From contig JAIVFJ010000302.1 of NCBI GenBank assembly GCA_025765615.1, positions 1 through 64,000 of the forward strand: a DNA stretch of 64,000 nt, written 5' to 3'. Positions 1 to 10,973 of this stretch are shown here, in pieces. Within the stretch, counting starts at the first letter, position 1; each line of letters starts with the position of its first letter. The notes under the pieces were generated by a model. That model worked only from the letters and a program-made list of their open reading frames with translations. It was not told where the DNA came from and made no database searches. The DNA is from Zopfochytrium polystomum (lineage: Eukaryota; Chytridiomycota; Chytridiomycetes; Chytridiales; Chytridiaceae). The position numbers were made by a program, and so were the translations under genes.

Positions 1-631
1 GAGCTCAGTTGTCTTCATCGGCATGCTAAACAACCTCGCAATTTACCCGCAAGAGCTACTTCTCTTTCGCTTTGAGCACCAAGACAACGCCTACAGCACG
101 GATGCCTTTTTTTGGACCTGTCTCATCGTGGCCCTCCCCTTTGAACTGATCTCAAGCCTTCTCTTCGCCATCCTCTATGTTTACGCGATTGGCACTCGTG
201 CCAGCCCCGTGTCCATCCTATTTACCATCTTCTTCTACCTCCACTCTGGCGAGAGCCTCGGCCTCGCCTTCTGCACTTTCATCGCGCAGCCGGGCTTCTC
301 CGTCCAGATCGTGTCCGCCATCATCATGGTCCTCACCGCAATGCAGGGCTTCCTGGCGGTGCGGATGCCCGCGATCATCACCGCCATCAACTACCTGTCA
401 CCGATGCGCTACGGCGCGCGGGCCGTCGCCATCGAAACCCTGAGCGGTCTCCAGCTGACCTGCGACCCGGGAGAGGTGTGCCAGTACCGCGCCGGCGAGG
501 ACGTGCTGGCGCTGCTCGAGTTCCCGGCGGGGAACAGAGAGCTGTGGACGCAGGTTGGGATTTTGCTGGTGTGCGTTGTTGCTTACAGGGCTGTTGCCTT
601 TGCCGTGATGAAGTGGAAGCTTGGTGCGTGA
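1..631 (+). CDS. ABCG-type transporter, C-terminal membrane half (partial, 5' end outside window)
   Basis: The reading frame is open at the left edge and ends at a TGA at 629-631. The visible part is the second half of an ABC2-type membrane domain: hydrophobic helices, the family-typical stretch YLSPMRYGARA before a short extracellular loop, and a last helix followed by the basic tail KWKLGA. The loop holds two cysteines (LTCDPGEVCQY), as in fungal ABCG proteins. These are ATP-driven plasma-membrane exporters of lipids or toxic compounds. The ATPase domain lies outside the window, so half-size or full-size cannot be decided. The 10974-13121 gene belongs to the same family but is a different protein. 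The first in-window ATG (position 23) is internal, not the start. Confidence 0.85.
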   Translation, partial: SSVVFIGMLNNLAIYPQELLLFRFEHQDNAYSTDAFFWTCLIVALPFELISSLLFAILYVYAIGTRASPVSILFTIFFYLHSGESLGLAFCTFIAQPGFSVQIVSAIIMVLTAMQGFLAVRMPAIITAINYLSPMRYGARAVAIETLSGLQLTCDPGEVCQYRAGEDVLALLEFPAGNRELWTQVGILLVCVVAYRAVAFAVMKWKLGA

Positions 632-2622
632 GGAGGCGTGCTATGAATGGCCGTTATTCACTCTCTTTGCCTCCTGAACTTTGGTTACTCTTGTTAATTG
701 GAATCCCTTGCTTATGTCTATATCACTTTGCGTTCAACCACGACTCTATGCGCTCTTCCCTGTTACTTTTAGAAAACTTGCCGTTTCCTTCTTTCGTCTT
801 GTTGAACGATGGAGAATGTAATTGCTTCACCAACACTCGGCACGACAAAATTTGCACCAATCGTGCAACGATGCTTCCATTCTCCAAATCCCCAAAACTT
901 TGCCCCCACGGTGCATTGCCAATAAAAAAACGACATCAGAACAAAAGATAATGCATCGGCTGTAAAACGAGCAACGTGAAAGAAGAGCTCCGCCTAACTG
1001 CAATTTGCCAGAAGTATTATAAACCACAACAATGCCGAGATGATACATGCGTCTACTGGTAGAAGAGATTATCGCAGTGCGGAGCGAGATGACCGTAGCA
1101 GCCACACGCCTCGCATACAACACTTTCCGAATGCAAAATAGCACTTTGCGACTGCAGTGGATATCCCCTTGCTGATGTGCTGAATCTTCTTCCAAAGCCA
1201 GAAGGCGCGGCACCTTGGCCCAAACTGCGGTGTGGCCGCGTTCTGTATGACTGGTTAGCGTGCTCTTGCGGTCGAAGACCCTTACGGCCATCAATTTATA
1301 GTAACAGTCTTGCGGGTTCCCGTGTGCGGCAATGTTGCTGAGACGTCGTTCCAAAGCAGCAAGTTGGCTGCGACGCGAATCGTCATTAAGTTGTCCAACC
1401 GTTTGCTTGAACAGAACGCAGCACGTCCAAGTGTGCTAATTTCGGGAAGACAGCGAACACAGCAATGGGAAACACACACGAATCGAGTGCTGCCGATTGG
1501 GTGAAATTTGGCCTGCAGCGTGGTGACTTTTGCTCCTTACGGTAATACTTGCGTGAACTCCACTGCCGAGTTTGATTTTGGTTTGAGTGTGAGAGCAAAA
1601 GTATGGGGAGGCGAGAAAACAAAGGCAGATCCATCAGTTTGACTTGCCACAAGGCAATTTGTTCCCCTTTCTGCCACCCAACAAGAAACCTGCATCGCTA
1701 AAGTTGCTTACCGTTCTCTGCGCCTCCAACTGGGTCGAAAATTAAGAAGCCAGCTGTGGCCAAAGATTTGTAACCTTTTCAACTACTACATCACGGTGAC
1801 TTGCGACTGTCGACAACTGCCGCTCCGCTGAGACTTTGCAACAGCGGCAGGGCCTGATCTGGCACTGGGACAAAACAAGCGCCATTCCCGGAGTGTTCGA
1901 ACATTAAAGAGTTTTTTTCGCATTTTAGCTGGATCAAAGGATTCGCGCTATTTTCTTTGGGCCCTCCGTGCTGCTTGACGTTACGACGGCATCTTTGATC
2001 TCGGAGGGCCTTGCTTGGCTGCAGCGCAAAGCGCTTGCAATGGGCGATTTCTTGTCCTTGTTGATATGGCTGGATGAATATTAACACAACGTGAAATCGT
2101 CAATAAATGACCATTTCCAACCAACCGGCGGGATTGAACTTACGCTGAAAATCAAGCTTCACTTGCGCACAAACAGCGAGAACGACAACGCTGTGTTTTG
2201 GATTTTGCTGTGCGTTCACATTTTGGTTCGTGACTTCATTCTATACTTCAAGAATCAAAAAGAGATAAATTGAGAGCAAAACGAACCATCAAGGTATCAT
2301 CATCATCGTGTGCCGGGTTTCTGTGGCATCTTATGCGAAGCGCAACCGTTGGCGAGGCGTCAACCTGGACTGCGGCAGCGGGCTCGCCTCCCGAGACCCT
2401 CGTCCGCTCGTTTTTCCCCCTCCCTTTAACTGCTTTTCGTTGGCAGCTTGCTGCCCGGGAGTCCGGCGTTTGCTTCATCTTCCGGCTTCTTCGTTCCTCT
2501 TTCGAACGTTCTTCGGTGCACGCAATTCCGAAACAAGGCAGGCGTCAGAACGCACGCAGACAAACAGCCACTGCGCTTGGGTCATCGATGGACCGCTTTT
2601 TTGAAAGAAATCGGCAACACAC
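632..2622. other. Intergenic, no supportable gene
   Basis: Several short overlapping frames exist on both strands (for example 827-1354 and 1291-1652, minus), but none shows a domain, an amino-acid pattern typical of coding sequence, or matching splice sites. No RNA gene was seen. An exon of an undetected gene remains possible. Confidence 0.5.
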
Positions 2623-3674
2623 ATGATGTCGCAGGAGGAGGCCGCTGCGGCCCCGCCCTCGTCCGCAGCTGCTTTGCAGCGCCGAAGCCGCCACCCCTGC
2701 CGCCGCCGCGCCGGCCCCCTCGGGACCCTGGCTGTCGTCCTCGCCGCAACACTGCTCTGTTCCACTGCCGCCGCCGCCCGCGCCGCGAAGAACATGGTCA
2801 ACATCGCCGGCGGCTCGGACGTCTCGGCCTCGTCGACCTGCACCGCCGCCGCAAGCTGCCCCTTCGCCAACTCCCCGACCAGCTACTGCGCCGGCGACAA
2901 CTGCAGCCCCGCCAAAGTCGTCGACGTCGAGGTCGATCCGAGCGGCCACACTATGTGGGTCAGCCTGCCACGAAGCTGTGGTGCCGGCGGCGCCGGAGGC
3001 AGCAACGCGCTGACAGAGTACTTGGTTGTGAACTGGACGAGGGCGCAGGAGGGCTCCGTGCCCATCTCGGCCGTCGCGATTCACTTTGGACCGATTACGC
3101 GTGGGTTGTTGGTTTCTTGTCACAATATGGTCGTCTCTTCCTTGTAAATAACAAACATACATACAAACAAAACCCCGACGCAGCGAACACGACGACTGTC
3201 ACCCTCTTCAATGGCGACGCCGATACCACCGGTACCGCCGCCACCGACGGACCGACCCTTTCGACCGACGGCGAAGAGTTTACCGAGTACGCTTTCGACG
3301 GCCCCGTCGTCGCCACACACGTCCGGTTCGACTTCAAAGGCCTGACGGCTGGGAACCAGTCGCTTTGCTACGCGATTGTCGACGAGATAAAGGCGTACAC
3401 TAGTTGAGTGACATTTGTTCTTGCCTGCGTGTGTGCAGATCTGTGGAACGCGTCCAAGCAGCGGCTCGACTCACACCCCAAACACACAGCTTTCGAAACT
3501 ACAATCACTACAACCCTCTCGCCCGGCTTCATCGCGCTTATCGTCCTCGCACTCGCGGTCGTCGCGGCGCTCGGCGCCGTCCTGTTCCTGCGCCAGCGCC
3601 AGCTCGCACAACGCATGGGAGTCAAGATCGTCGGCACGGACGGCATTCAGCTGAAACAGCTGAGCTCGTCGTGA
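2623..3674 (+). CDS. Type I membrane protein with discoidin-like ectodomain (unrecognised)
   Basis: Three exons: 2623-3100, 3184-3402 and 3490-3674. The introns are 83 and 87 bp, both phase 1, and the total is 882 nt, encoding 293 residues. The start is the first of two adjacent ATGs. An arginine-rich stretch is followed by a hydrophobic segment (about residues 31-50), a signal peptide or signal anchor. The ectodomain alternates short beta-like strands (VDVEVD, EYLVVNW, ISAVAIHFG, VTLFNGD, THVRFDF) and ends YAIVDEIKAYT, a pattern resembling F5/8 type C (galactose-binding-like) folds; this is a resemblance, not a database match. A helix GFIALIVLALAVVAALG and a short basic tail close the protein. 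A cell-surface binding role is inference. The alternative acceptor at 3438 would make a 36-bp intron, much shorter than the others, and was rejected. Confidence 0.6.
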
Positions 3675-4642
3675 ACAGAGAGGAGACCAATCTTTCCCAT
3701 TCTGTCCCCCTTCGCACGGTCCAACTGTTTGTTAGTCCATTCTGGTGCCTCCGGCCCGTAGCTCCCACCTCTTTTCTTGCACAGCAGTAGCGATGATCTC
3801 TGCAGGGACCAGAACACAGCGCGTGAAACCTCTTTTATTCACAATTTGCTTGCTCTTTCACTCTATCACTCTTTGCGTTTTCGCCTCTTTTGCTGGAGCC
3901 TATGGGAGGCTTCTTTGCGGACACACAGGAAAAAAAACAAAAAACCCCGAAGCAAACCAATCTACAGACCAAAACACAAACACGCACAGCGAGCGCTCCG
4001 AACAACCCACACATTCCCGTTATGAAGCAATAACCTTAACTTTAGGCCCGAAGAACAATGTAGAGATTGGTGGCCAGGTGGGAGGCATTAGTGGTTCGGA
4101 CGTACCCCTCGCGACAGCCGAGTAAGATTCGGCTCGGGGTCAATATGGCCGATCTGGACGATTCGCACCGTTGTTGATTTGATCGTGCACAGTTGACCCA
4201 CCGTGCGATGATACACATAAGCCCCGCCAGGGAGTTCCGTCATCTCTATGGCTCGCATTGTTTCGTCCCGAAAATGGAAAATTCATCGAGGTGAATAGTG
4301 GCTCCAGGAAACAGAGCCCTCCGTTGGCTTACAGGTGATATTATAGTTGCTCTTAGAGCAAAAAGGAATACAAAGAAAAGTGAGCAGGATAAGGGATGGG
4401 TTCTGAGTGGAAGGAAGCATTCATAGATTCTGCGCCAATGGTGTCACTATGCTCCGCTTCACCCCCTCTAAACAACACGATGCCCGACAACGCAGTAGTC
4501 AGGGCCACTAAATCGTCGGCTGTATGCGCAAACGGGTGATTGCGCAATATCATGACAAGTAAACTGGGTAGCTTACTTTCTGGCTTTGGTTCTGGCTTTG
4601 GTGTTTTTTTTTTAGGTTTTTGGTTTTTGGTTGCAGGAAATA
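3675..4642. other. Intergenic, with a possible unresolved minus-strand coding relic
   Basis: Two minus-strand stretches look partly protein-like: 4353-4553 (contains ADDLVALTTALSGIVL) and about 4075-4250 (contains ELPGGAYVYHRTVGQL). They lie in different frames without clean splice sites between them. They could be terminal exons of the 4643-5417 gene or of a separate decayed gene. The rest (3675-4050) is low-complexity A/C-rich sequence. Confidence 0.35.
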
Positions 4643-5417
4643 TTATTTAGTGGATCGAAAAACTGTGTGTTGATGTTCTCGAAAGCCTCGTTGCATGTAG
4701 ACTTTCAGCTTCCGCTGAAAGTCATAATTCTCCTGCTCCATGGAGAAGCGAAGACGATCGTTGATCGTACCCCAATCCCTTTTTGCCTTCTCAAGGACTA
4801 TTGTCACTTCGCTTTAACGACGGCTTCCGCTAGTAGTACCGGTGTGCTCTGAGGGGAGGGATCAGAACAAGCTTTTTTTTGTTTTTTTGGAGACAATGAG
4901 AACAAACCTTATTCCTCTGATCCTCCAGTTTGGAACGAAGGAAATCATAATACTCCAGCGAGGCTACTGCAGCTTGCAGATTGTGAACTTGTGACACCAG
5001 ATGTTTGGCCGTGTCGTTTCGATAGTCATTCCAACAGACTCTCCACAGTCAGCAAAATGCCAAACTTGAAAACTGTCATCATCTCCCCCGGAAGCGTCAG
5101 GGAGACCTTGTGCTCCTCATAAAGTTCATTTGGCAAGTACCTGCTATATCGACTGCCACGCGATAGGGTATCTCCCCCTCCATTGCAGAAAATGTTGTGG
5201 CACCCCACTGAAGCAAATGCGCAGCTGATGTCAGCATGCGGATGCGGTTTTCGTCCGCCTTTTTCGGGGAGGCGCAGATTGTCTCTATTTCAAAGACAGA
5301 GACCATGCCCTGTGGTGGGGCTCCTTCATTCGCCACTGGACATAAGGGCGGACGAGGTAGCACAGCTTTGCTGTATTGGCCAAACTCAAGAAAGGGCTTA
5401 TAAACCTGTGCGTCCAT
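4643..5417 (-). CDS. Cryptic three-exon gene, coiled-coil protein, possibly BAR/sorting-nexin-like C-terminus
   Basis: No single long frame exists, but three minus-strand exons fit in phase: 5417-5141 (phase 1 donor GTACTT), 5038-4908 (phase 0 donor GTTTGT) and 4789-4643 (stop TAA). The introns are 102 and 118 bp and the total is 184 residues. The product is helical and charged, with DYRNDTAKHLVSQVHNLQ and YYDFLRSKLEDQRNK in exon 2 and RDWGTINDRLRFSMEQENYD, then FQRKLKVYMQRGF, in exon 3. The spacing of Trp, Phe and basic residues recalls the last helix of SNX-BAR proteins, which bend endosomal membranes; this is family resemblance only. The ATG at 5417 has an in-frame TGA upstream, but an additional 5' exon is possible. 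The second acceptor is the weakest part of the model. Confidence 0.4.
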
Positions 5418-6523
5418 GTGGGTTCGCCCATCTTTTCTGTTTCCCCATCACGTAGACGGAAGGCCTCGTGGCTGTATTTATTGCAAGAGGGGCGTGTCGT
5501 TCAATCTGCCCGGATCCACTTCTTCCTCTTTCGTTTGGCGCTCAAGCCATTCCGTCGCCCGCCCCCCGTGCCCCGACGTTTCTTTTAAGGGTGAGAAAGG
5601 GGTCCGCGCGGCGACGTAATTTGACGCCCAACGGATGGGGAAAAGTCCTCGCGTGCCTCCCTTCTTTATCCACCGGACCGTTCGGTCCATGCTGTTCATA
5701 CGCTGGACGAACGTTTGCGTGTGTTGCTGTTGTTGTTGTTTTTGTTCCTCGCCCTTCTCTTTTTGTTGTTCGGTTCCTGCTGGAGAGGGAAATCTAAATC
5801 AGAACGGGCCGTGGCGGGATGGAGCAAAGGAGATCCAACAACGTGCTCTCGAGTAAAACAGTTTCGCGGAAAATTTACTTCTGCCAGATAACTTTCCCCT
5901 TTCTCTTGTCCGTTTTGGTCCAACGTAATAATCAGTCAGATTCGGCTGGCAATATTCAATGTTGAAGTTACGGTGTAAAAGGGCAGCTCCACAAACAGAA
6001 AAAAAATAGATTCCGCGACGACATTTGCGAGAAAAGGCGAGCTCTCCCTTTGGGCGCATTGGTGGGCCGGGGGAAAAAATACTTAGTATCTGAGGGCAAA
6101 TCATGTACGTTTGCAAAGTTTGGTATTTTTTCGCTGTTTCTTCAGTATATTTGCAGTGCGTCTCGACCCGCGCATCGGCGGCCGAGGCGAGAAGGTCGCG
6201 TGAAAGCTCTATGCAGTCACAAGCTCCCCACACCCACTTCTCTGGGCCTGTTTTGGAAAAGCAGAGTAAACACAAACAACGTGCATTGTTGCTTCATTCC
6301 AGCCTCTTAGCGGGCTTCTCTGCAGTGCTGGGCACACACGGTCTCGTCCAAAACCGCCGAAAAGGAAACTTGGTGAGGGCTCAAACTCCTCGCATTATGA
6401 ACGAAGAAAGAAAAAGACAACAACTAAAACAACGATATTGGTGGGATCACCGCAAATGGGTGTAACCTGGGGAACTTCTATGTGGTTAAATGGGCAATGA
6501 CGGTGAAACCTGGGGACAATACT
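5418..6523. other. Intergenic
   Basis: No gene supported. A TGTTGTTGTTGTT-rich stretch near 5720-5770 and A/T-rich sequence around 5990-6120 are the only visible features. Short frames at 5468-5797 and 5799-6275 look like chance frames. Confidence 0.5.
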
Positions 6524-6597
6524 TGCTCTGTACAGGGATCGAACCTGTGACTTTAGCGTTATTAGCACTACACTCTAACCAACTGAGTTAACAGAGC
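6524..6597 (-). tRNA. tRNA-Ile (anticodon AAU)
   Basis: Read on the minus strand, 74 nt fold as a complete cloverleaf: acceptor arms GCTCTGT and ACAGAGC with discriminator A; D arm ACTC/GAGT; anticodon stem TAGTG/CGCTA around loop CTAATAA (anticodon AAT); variable region AAGTC; T arm ACAGG/CCTGT around TTCGATC. There is no intron. The internal promoter boxes are intact: an A-box-like TAACTCAGTTGG and B box GGTTCGATCCC. The CCA end is not encoded, as expected for a eukaryotic nuclear tRNA. Confidence 0.96.
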
Positions 6598-7013
6598 TTC
6601 CGACTGAAAGAGCAAATTATAGATCTACCACATTTAAATTTTTTGTGATTTGCTGGTTTCCTGACAGGCTGCGTTTAAAACCCACCAATTATTCTGCGTT
6701 TGGTCGCTCAAAACAATCGCAAGCGGCATTTGCAAGGGGCATTTATGGAAACTTATTGAGATGAGTGGTGTTGTAATTATAAATGAGGCGATGCTGGGAA
6801 ATTGAAGCGGAACGTGAAGAGATGCAAGACGAAAACATTTTGCGGATGACAGCGAAGCCAGAAGAGGAGGACAGGACATTCCAACGTCATCTAGTGAAAC
6901 GGGCAATGAGACCCACTGGTGAGGAGAAGCAACAAAAGGAAGCGGGAAAGAAAAGGAAGAAAAGAGAAGAAAGAGATTAAGTGCACAAAGTAAGTAACCA
7001 CGCCGACCCCCCC
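6598..7013. other. Intergenic
   Basis: A+T-rich sequence between the tRNA and the P450 stop codon. Nothing supportable was seen. Confidence 0.5.
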
Positions 7014-8659
7014 TCACAGGCTGTACAGCTGGTCGCTCTCCTCCACCATCCTCGCCTTCCCATTGGCGCAGCGCACGCCGCCCATCACGCGCGGCGTAAA
7101 CATTAAATAGCACGCATCGTTCCTCGACCGGTACCCGTTGGCCTCGAACGGCGCCATGACCTCTGGCGTCGTCTGCGGCGCCAGCGAAATCTCAAACGTG
7201 CGCACCAGGGCCGCGAGCAGCAGGCGCATTTGGTCGACGGCCATGTTCCCGCCGGGACAGCGGCGGGCGCCGACGCCGAACGGGACCAGAAGCGCGCGGC
7301 GGGCGGCCAAGAGCGCGTCGGCGTCCTCGCCGTTGGTGGCCGGCAGCCAGCGGGTCGGGTCGAACTCCTCGGCGTTGGGGAAGAGGTCGGGGCGCTGGCG
7401 GCTCATGGAGAGCGACTGTGTGGTGATGACGTTGCCGGCGGGGATGTGGTAGCCGAGGACGTCGAGGCCGCCGGGCGGGGAGAGGCGGCTCCCTGTGAGT
7501 GCGACGGGGGGCCGGAAGCGGAGGCCTTCGCGGATGCAGGCGTCGAGGAAGGGAAGGGAGTCGAGGGCGTCGGTGCCTGGGGAGGTCTGCAGCTCGTCGT
7601 AGAGGCGGGAGAGGAGGTCTTGGTTTTTGGTGAGCTCATAGAGGATAAAGGTCAGCGCCGAGGATGTGGTTTCGGTCGCGGCGAGGATTTGCCCCGCCAT
7701 TTCGGCGCTGAGTTCGTTGTCGGTCCAGTCCGGGACCGCAGGGCCCTTTTTTCAGACAAAAAATACTAGTTAGAAACAGTAAGGTGGGCGTAAGGACAGA
7801 GTACCTTTTGGGTTTTGGGATTCTTGTCCGTGAACATTTGGTACACGTTGGGTGCTTCGTCGACGACGCTGTCGCTGGTTGCCTTGGCCTGCTGGCAGAG
7901 CTTGGCGCCGAGGTCAAAAAGAAGGTCGCTGGACTGGACGCGGAAACGGGAGCGACGGAACGGGCCAAACTCGAGCCAGGTGAACAACCACTCTGGCATG
8001 CAAAGGCGCCAAATCACCAGAAAGTTGTACTCGCCCACGACGGCCGGGAACGACTTGGGGTCCAAGTCGACGCCGGACCCGCCCATGACGACCTGAGCAT
8101 TGCGGAGGGTGCACACACGGAGGTGGTGAACAATGTCTTCGGCCCTGGTGCCGGCGGTGTGTGCAATGTCGTGGATCATGGTGCCGATGTTTTTCTCAAA
8201 AGTGGGGCGCCAGTACTTGAGGTTTTTTGTCGTGGTTGCAATCATGACCGGGTGGCGGCGCTCGCGGGCAATGTGGTTCTGCGGGTAGGTAACGGTCCAG
8301 TCGTGCGCGCCGACACGGAGCGCGCGGACTGCCTTTGGGGCTGTGTCGAGGTCCCGGCGGGAGAATATTCTGCTCACCGTCGGCCCGTCGTTCACCAGGA
8401 CCATGGTAGGGCTAATGCGAACAACTGGGCCGTACTTTGAGAGCAAGGCGTCGGCCGTGAGAGAGAGCTTGCCGTTCCAGCGCTGCCACGCAATCCAGAG
8501 GGGACTCGCGGCGGCGAACCAAGGCCCGGGGACCTTTTTCAAGGGATGAAAGGCCGTGTTGTAGATCATAATGCCCACCTCCACAAGGAGAGCACAGAAG
8601 GCAACGGCGCCGGCCCCGGAGGCAACGAGTTGGACACTACTACTACTACTACCAGGCAT
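7014..8659 (-). CDS. Cytochrome P450 monooxygenase
   Basis: Two exons: 8659-7805 and 7745-7014, with a 59-bp phase-0 intron (donor GTACTC after AAG; acceptor AAAAAAG). The total is 528 residues, normal for a microsomal P450. The ATG at 8659 was chosen because it places an N-terminal membrane anchor (about residues 9-32) before the proline-rich hinge KKVPGPW. Family marks: I-helix oxygen-activation motif AGQILAATETT (302-312), K-helix EGLR (358-361, ExxR) and the haem loop FGVGARRCPGG (441-451, with Cys448 as axial ligand). It would use O2 and electrons from P450 reductase at the ER; the substrate cannot be told. The best fit is the broad class of fungal CYP monooxygenases. An in-frame ATG 159 nt upstream would add a non-hydrophobic leader and is less likely. 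Confidence 0.92.
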
Positions 8660-9244
8660 GTTTCTCTCTGAATGGTGTTGTTGCTGTAGCGAAGAAGAAA
8701 AATACGTCGCCCAGCTATGGATGGAACGGTCATCGCGTGCGCGACCAACGTCAGTGAAAAGGCTGTCCCCAAAAACCTTTTCAATTTTGTTTATTGCCCA
8801 TTCACTCACCACTCTCATTTCGTCATTGAAACGGCGGGAGAAAAAATAAAAACAAGAAAGATGTTGTCTTCGCTCTGTGGCGATCGGCCTCCTCCTATTT
8901 TCCGGTTTTATTCTAATTATTTTTCTCTTTCACCACACGCTTTTTATCATTTTGTATGTAAAAAAAGTGTGGCTTGCTGCTTCTGACAACGAATGTTGGC
9001 CATTGCAGCAATACTTTTTTTTCCAACACACACACACAAGGCGGTCTCTTCCGCTTCCGTGCGGTGGCCACCAGTTCGGGGTCAGACTAAAAATTTTTTT
9101 GCTCGAATTTTTAAGAAAATTTTTACTGTTTTTTCCTCGCCACAATGCTATCTGTCTTTTCTCAAAGTTTTCCGTTGGTTTGAATGCTGCCGCATTATTC
9201 AGCAGCGACGAAATAGAAGGCTCTCAATTTAGAGGGCTTGGCCC

Positions 9245-9333
<89 letters not shown>

Positions 9334-9714
9334 CGTCTCTCTCTTGTCTCCATTCTCGTCCGCTCCGTCCGCAATGCAAACGCAAACACTCCAATGGCGC
9401 TTCTAACGGTAAGCAGAAAAAACAAAAAAAAAAAAAAAAACAACTATAAAACACAAAAAGTTTGGCGTTCCGTTTTGAATGACCAAAAACTACACGGAAA
9501 AACAAGCGTTTGCCGGAAAATCTATTTCCTAAGTGAAATTAGCGAGACTGGGCAGCCTGTCTCACTCTCAGTCTCTGTTGCTCTCAAAGATCGTCCCTGG
9601 GGCTGTCTGTTTCAGCCGCAATTATTAATGTTGAATAAATCACGATCGCCACCGTCAAGCAGCCGCAAACACTTGTCCTCTCACTGTCGAGGCTGAAAGC
9701 GCTTCATTGACTTC
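8660..9714. other. Intergenic with simple repeats
   Basis: Contains the (CT)n tract at 9248-9330 and an A-run near 9424-9440. The Ser/Leu-rich and Glu/Arg-rich frames crossing the tract are artefacts of the repeat. Confidence 0.6.
9248..9330. repeat. (CT)n microsatellite, about 83 bp
   Basis: An essentially uninterrupted CT dinucleotide run, followed by a short imperfect continuation (CTCTCTCTTGTCTCC). Confidence 0.97.
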
Positions 9715-10578
9715 CAAACTGGAAGGCACTTGTCAGGTGGAACTGACTGGTTTGCAGCAAGAGGCACAAGACAGACCTGAGCCTATTGTGACTGTCAGTT
9801 ATCGTTCTCACGATGCCCATGGGAGAGCGAACCACAGCCAATGCAGACCTGGGCACTGGCTTGCACTGTTGACAAATACTCTGAGTATTAAGTGGAACAG
9901 AAACCTGGTATTAACGGTTTTTCTCCTCCTCTGCTCAAGCAGATAATATAGGAGAGGGGTTTACCCTGTGCCAGTCACACTTGCCAAGCAACTATTACGG
10001 CTTGCATATCATCATTATGTATCAATTATTCATAACAGAGTTTTTCTCTTTCTCTCCAACTTGGTAGAGAAGGACCACCCACAAACACACATCTCCACTT
10101 CTTCACCCCTTCCACTCACTCACTCAGAGTAGACTGTTTACACGAGCCACTTGGGTGCCGTTCTCTTCGAATGGCTAATTAATGCAGCGAGAGACGTTGT
10201 TGATCCCTCGCGACCCTCATTGGCTGCAAACGCCACAACAAAGCACATCCAAGCCCCTTCTTACTAACTGCAGAATTATTTCAGACCCAGTGTCAGGAAC
10301 AGGGCAGGACAGGACAAGGCAGACATGGAACTGAGAGGAGTGATGATTGTATTGGAAACAATAATTCACTTGAGGGATGGGACAGGTCCCCCATCCCCCT
10401 TTTATACCTTTTGAGAGTCTTCCTTGTCAAGACTCAAAGAAAGAGCAATTAGTAATACAATGATACCAATGATACCAATGACAACAAGACAAGTCAGGAA
10501 AGCAAAGAGGTTTCCAGAAGGTTCCATGAAGGAATGTTCAAGAAGGTTCCAGAGGTTTCCAGAGGGTGATTCATAACA
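9715..10578 (-). mobile_element. LTR-retrotransposon-like repeat, copy 1 (one LTR plus internal leader)
   Basis: Read on the minus strand from 10578, this matches 44873-45560 on the plus strand over most of its length. The first 288 bp (10578-10291) begin TGTTATGAATCACCC and end CCTGACA, i.e. TG...CA ends as in LTRs, and contain a TATA box. Similarity to copy 2 continues into the internal part (to about 9720), and both copies diverge outside the same left boundary. This copy keeps about 200 bp directly after the LTR (about 10285-10090) that copy 2 lacks. No gag, protease or RT frame is visible and no second LTR lies nearby, so it is a truncated or non-autonomous element. Confidence 0.65.
10400..10549 (-). 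promoter_or_regulatory. LTR promoter: heat-shock-element-like array and TATA box (copy 1)
   Basis: On the plus strand, GAA/TTC pentamers lie in exact 5-bp register at 10532 (GAA), 10537 (TTC), 10542 (GAA) and 10547 (TTC), plus TTC-GAA-TTC at 10512, 10517 and 10522. This meets the heat-shock element rule (inverted nGAAn units every 5 bp). A TATAAAA box (10406-10400, minus) lies downstream in element orientation. Function is inferred. Confidence 0.5.
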
Positions 10579-10973
10579 CCCAGGCATTCAATTAAACGAT
10601 TTTCCCAATCCATTTGTTTCTGGTATGTTCTGCCGGCTTTGAATGGACGGATTGGGCTGGTGTTCGGTAATCGCTGGTTGCCCGATCACTTCAGCGCCGG
10701 TCAGGGCCACGTCTAATTGACCAGTCCTCCTTGCGGCTCTTTTCCATGTAAAACTTTTGATCAGCGGGCCGGCGCGACCAAATGAATATTGGCAGATTGT
10801 CCAGTGCAAACATGATTCAATTGCCCATAGGAACCAATGCGAGAAACCCAGATAGGTGCAACTGACGCACTGCACGATGCTCATGTTATGAGTTCATCTA
10901 TTAAAGCAAAAATAAAGGACCAATGCTGGTGATAAGATGAGCAAAGGCCGACGCCAGAACGTGGGCCGTTCTT
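10579..10973. other. Intergenic
   Basis: Spacer between the LTR-like repeat and the ABCG stop codon. No gene or RNA was seen. Confidence 0.55.

Noticed and set aside
827..1354. Possible relative of the 15751-16240 frame (shared RLxNI-like words)
   Set aside because: The match is only a few residues around one GTTGC(T/C)GAGACG word; too short to call homology.
3403..3438. 36-bp intron in the discoidin-like gene
   Set aside because: Far shorter than every other intron here; the acceptor at 3489 gives an 87-bp intron in the same phase.
7230..7769. 179-residue plus-strand frame opposite the P450
   Set aside because: Antisense shadow of the haem-domain exon; composition is Gly/Val/Glu-biased, as expected for reversed GC-rich coding DNA.
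9195..9505. Long Ser/Leu-rich and Glu/Arg-rich frames over the CT tract
   Set aside because: They are the direct translation of a dinucleotide repeat, which is open in all frames; the same applies to 44195-44449 and 33462-33738.
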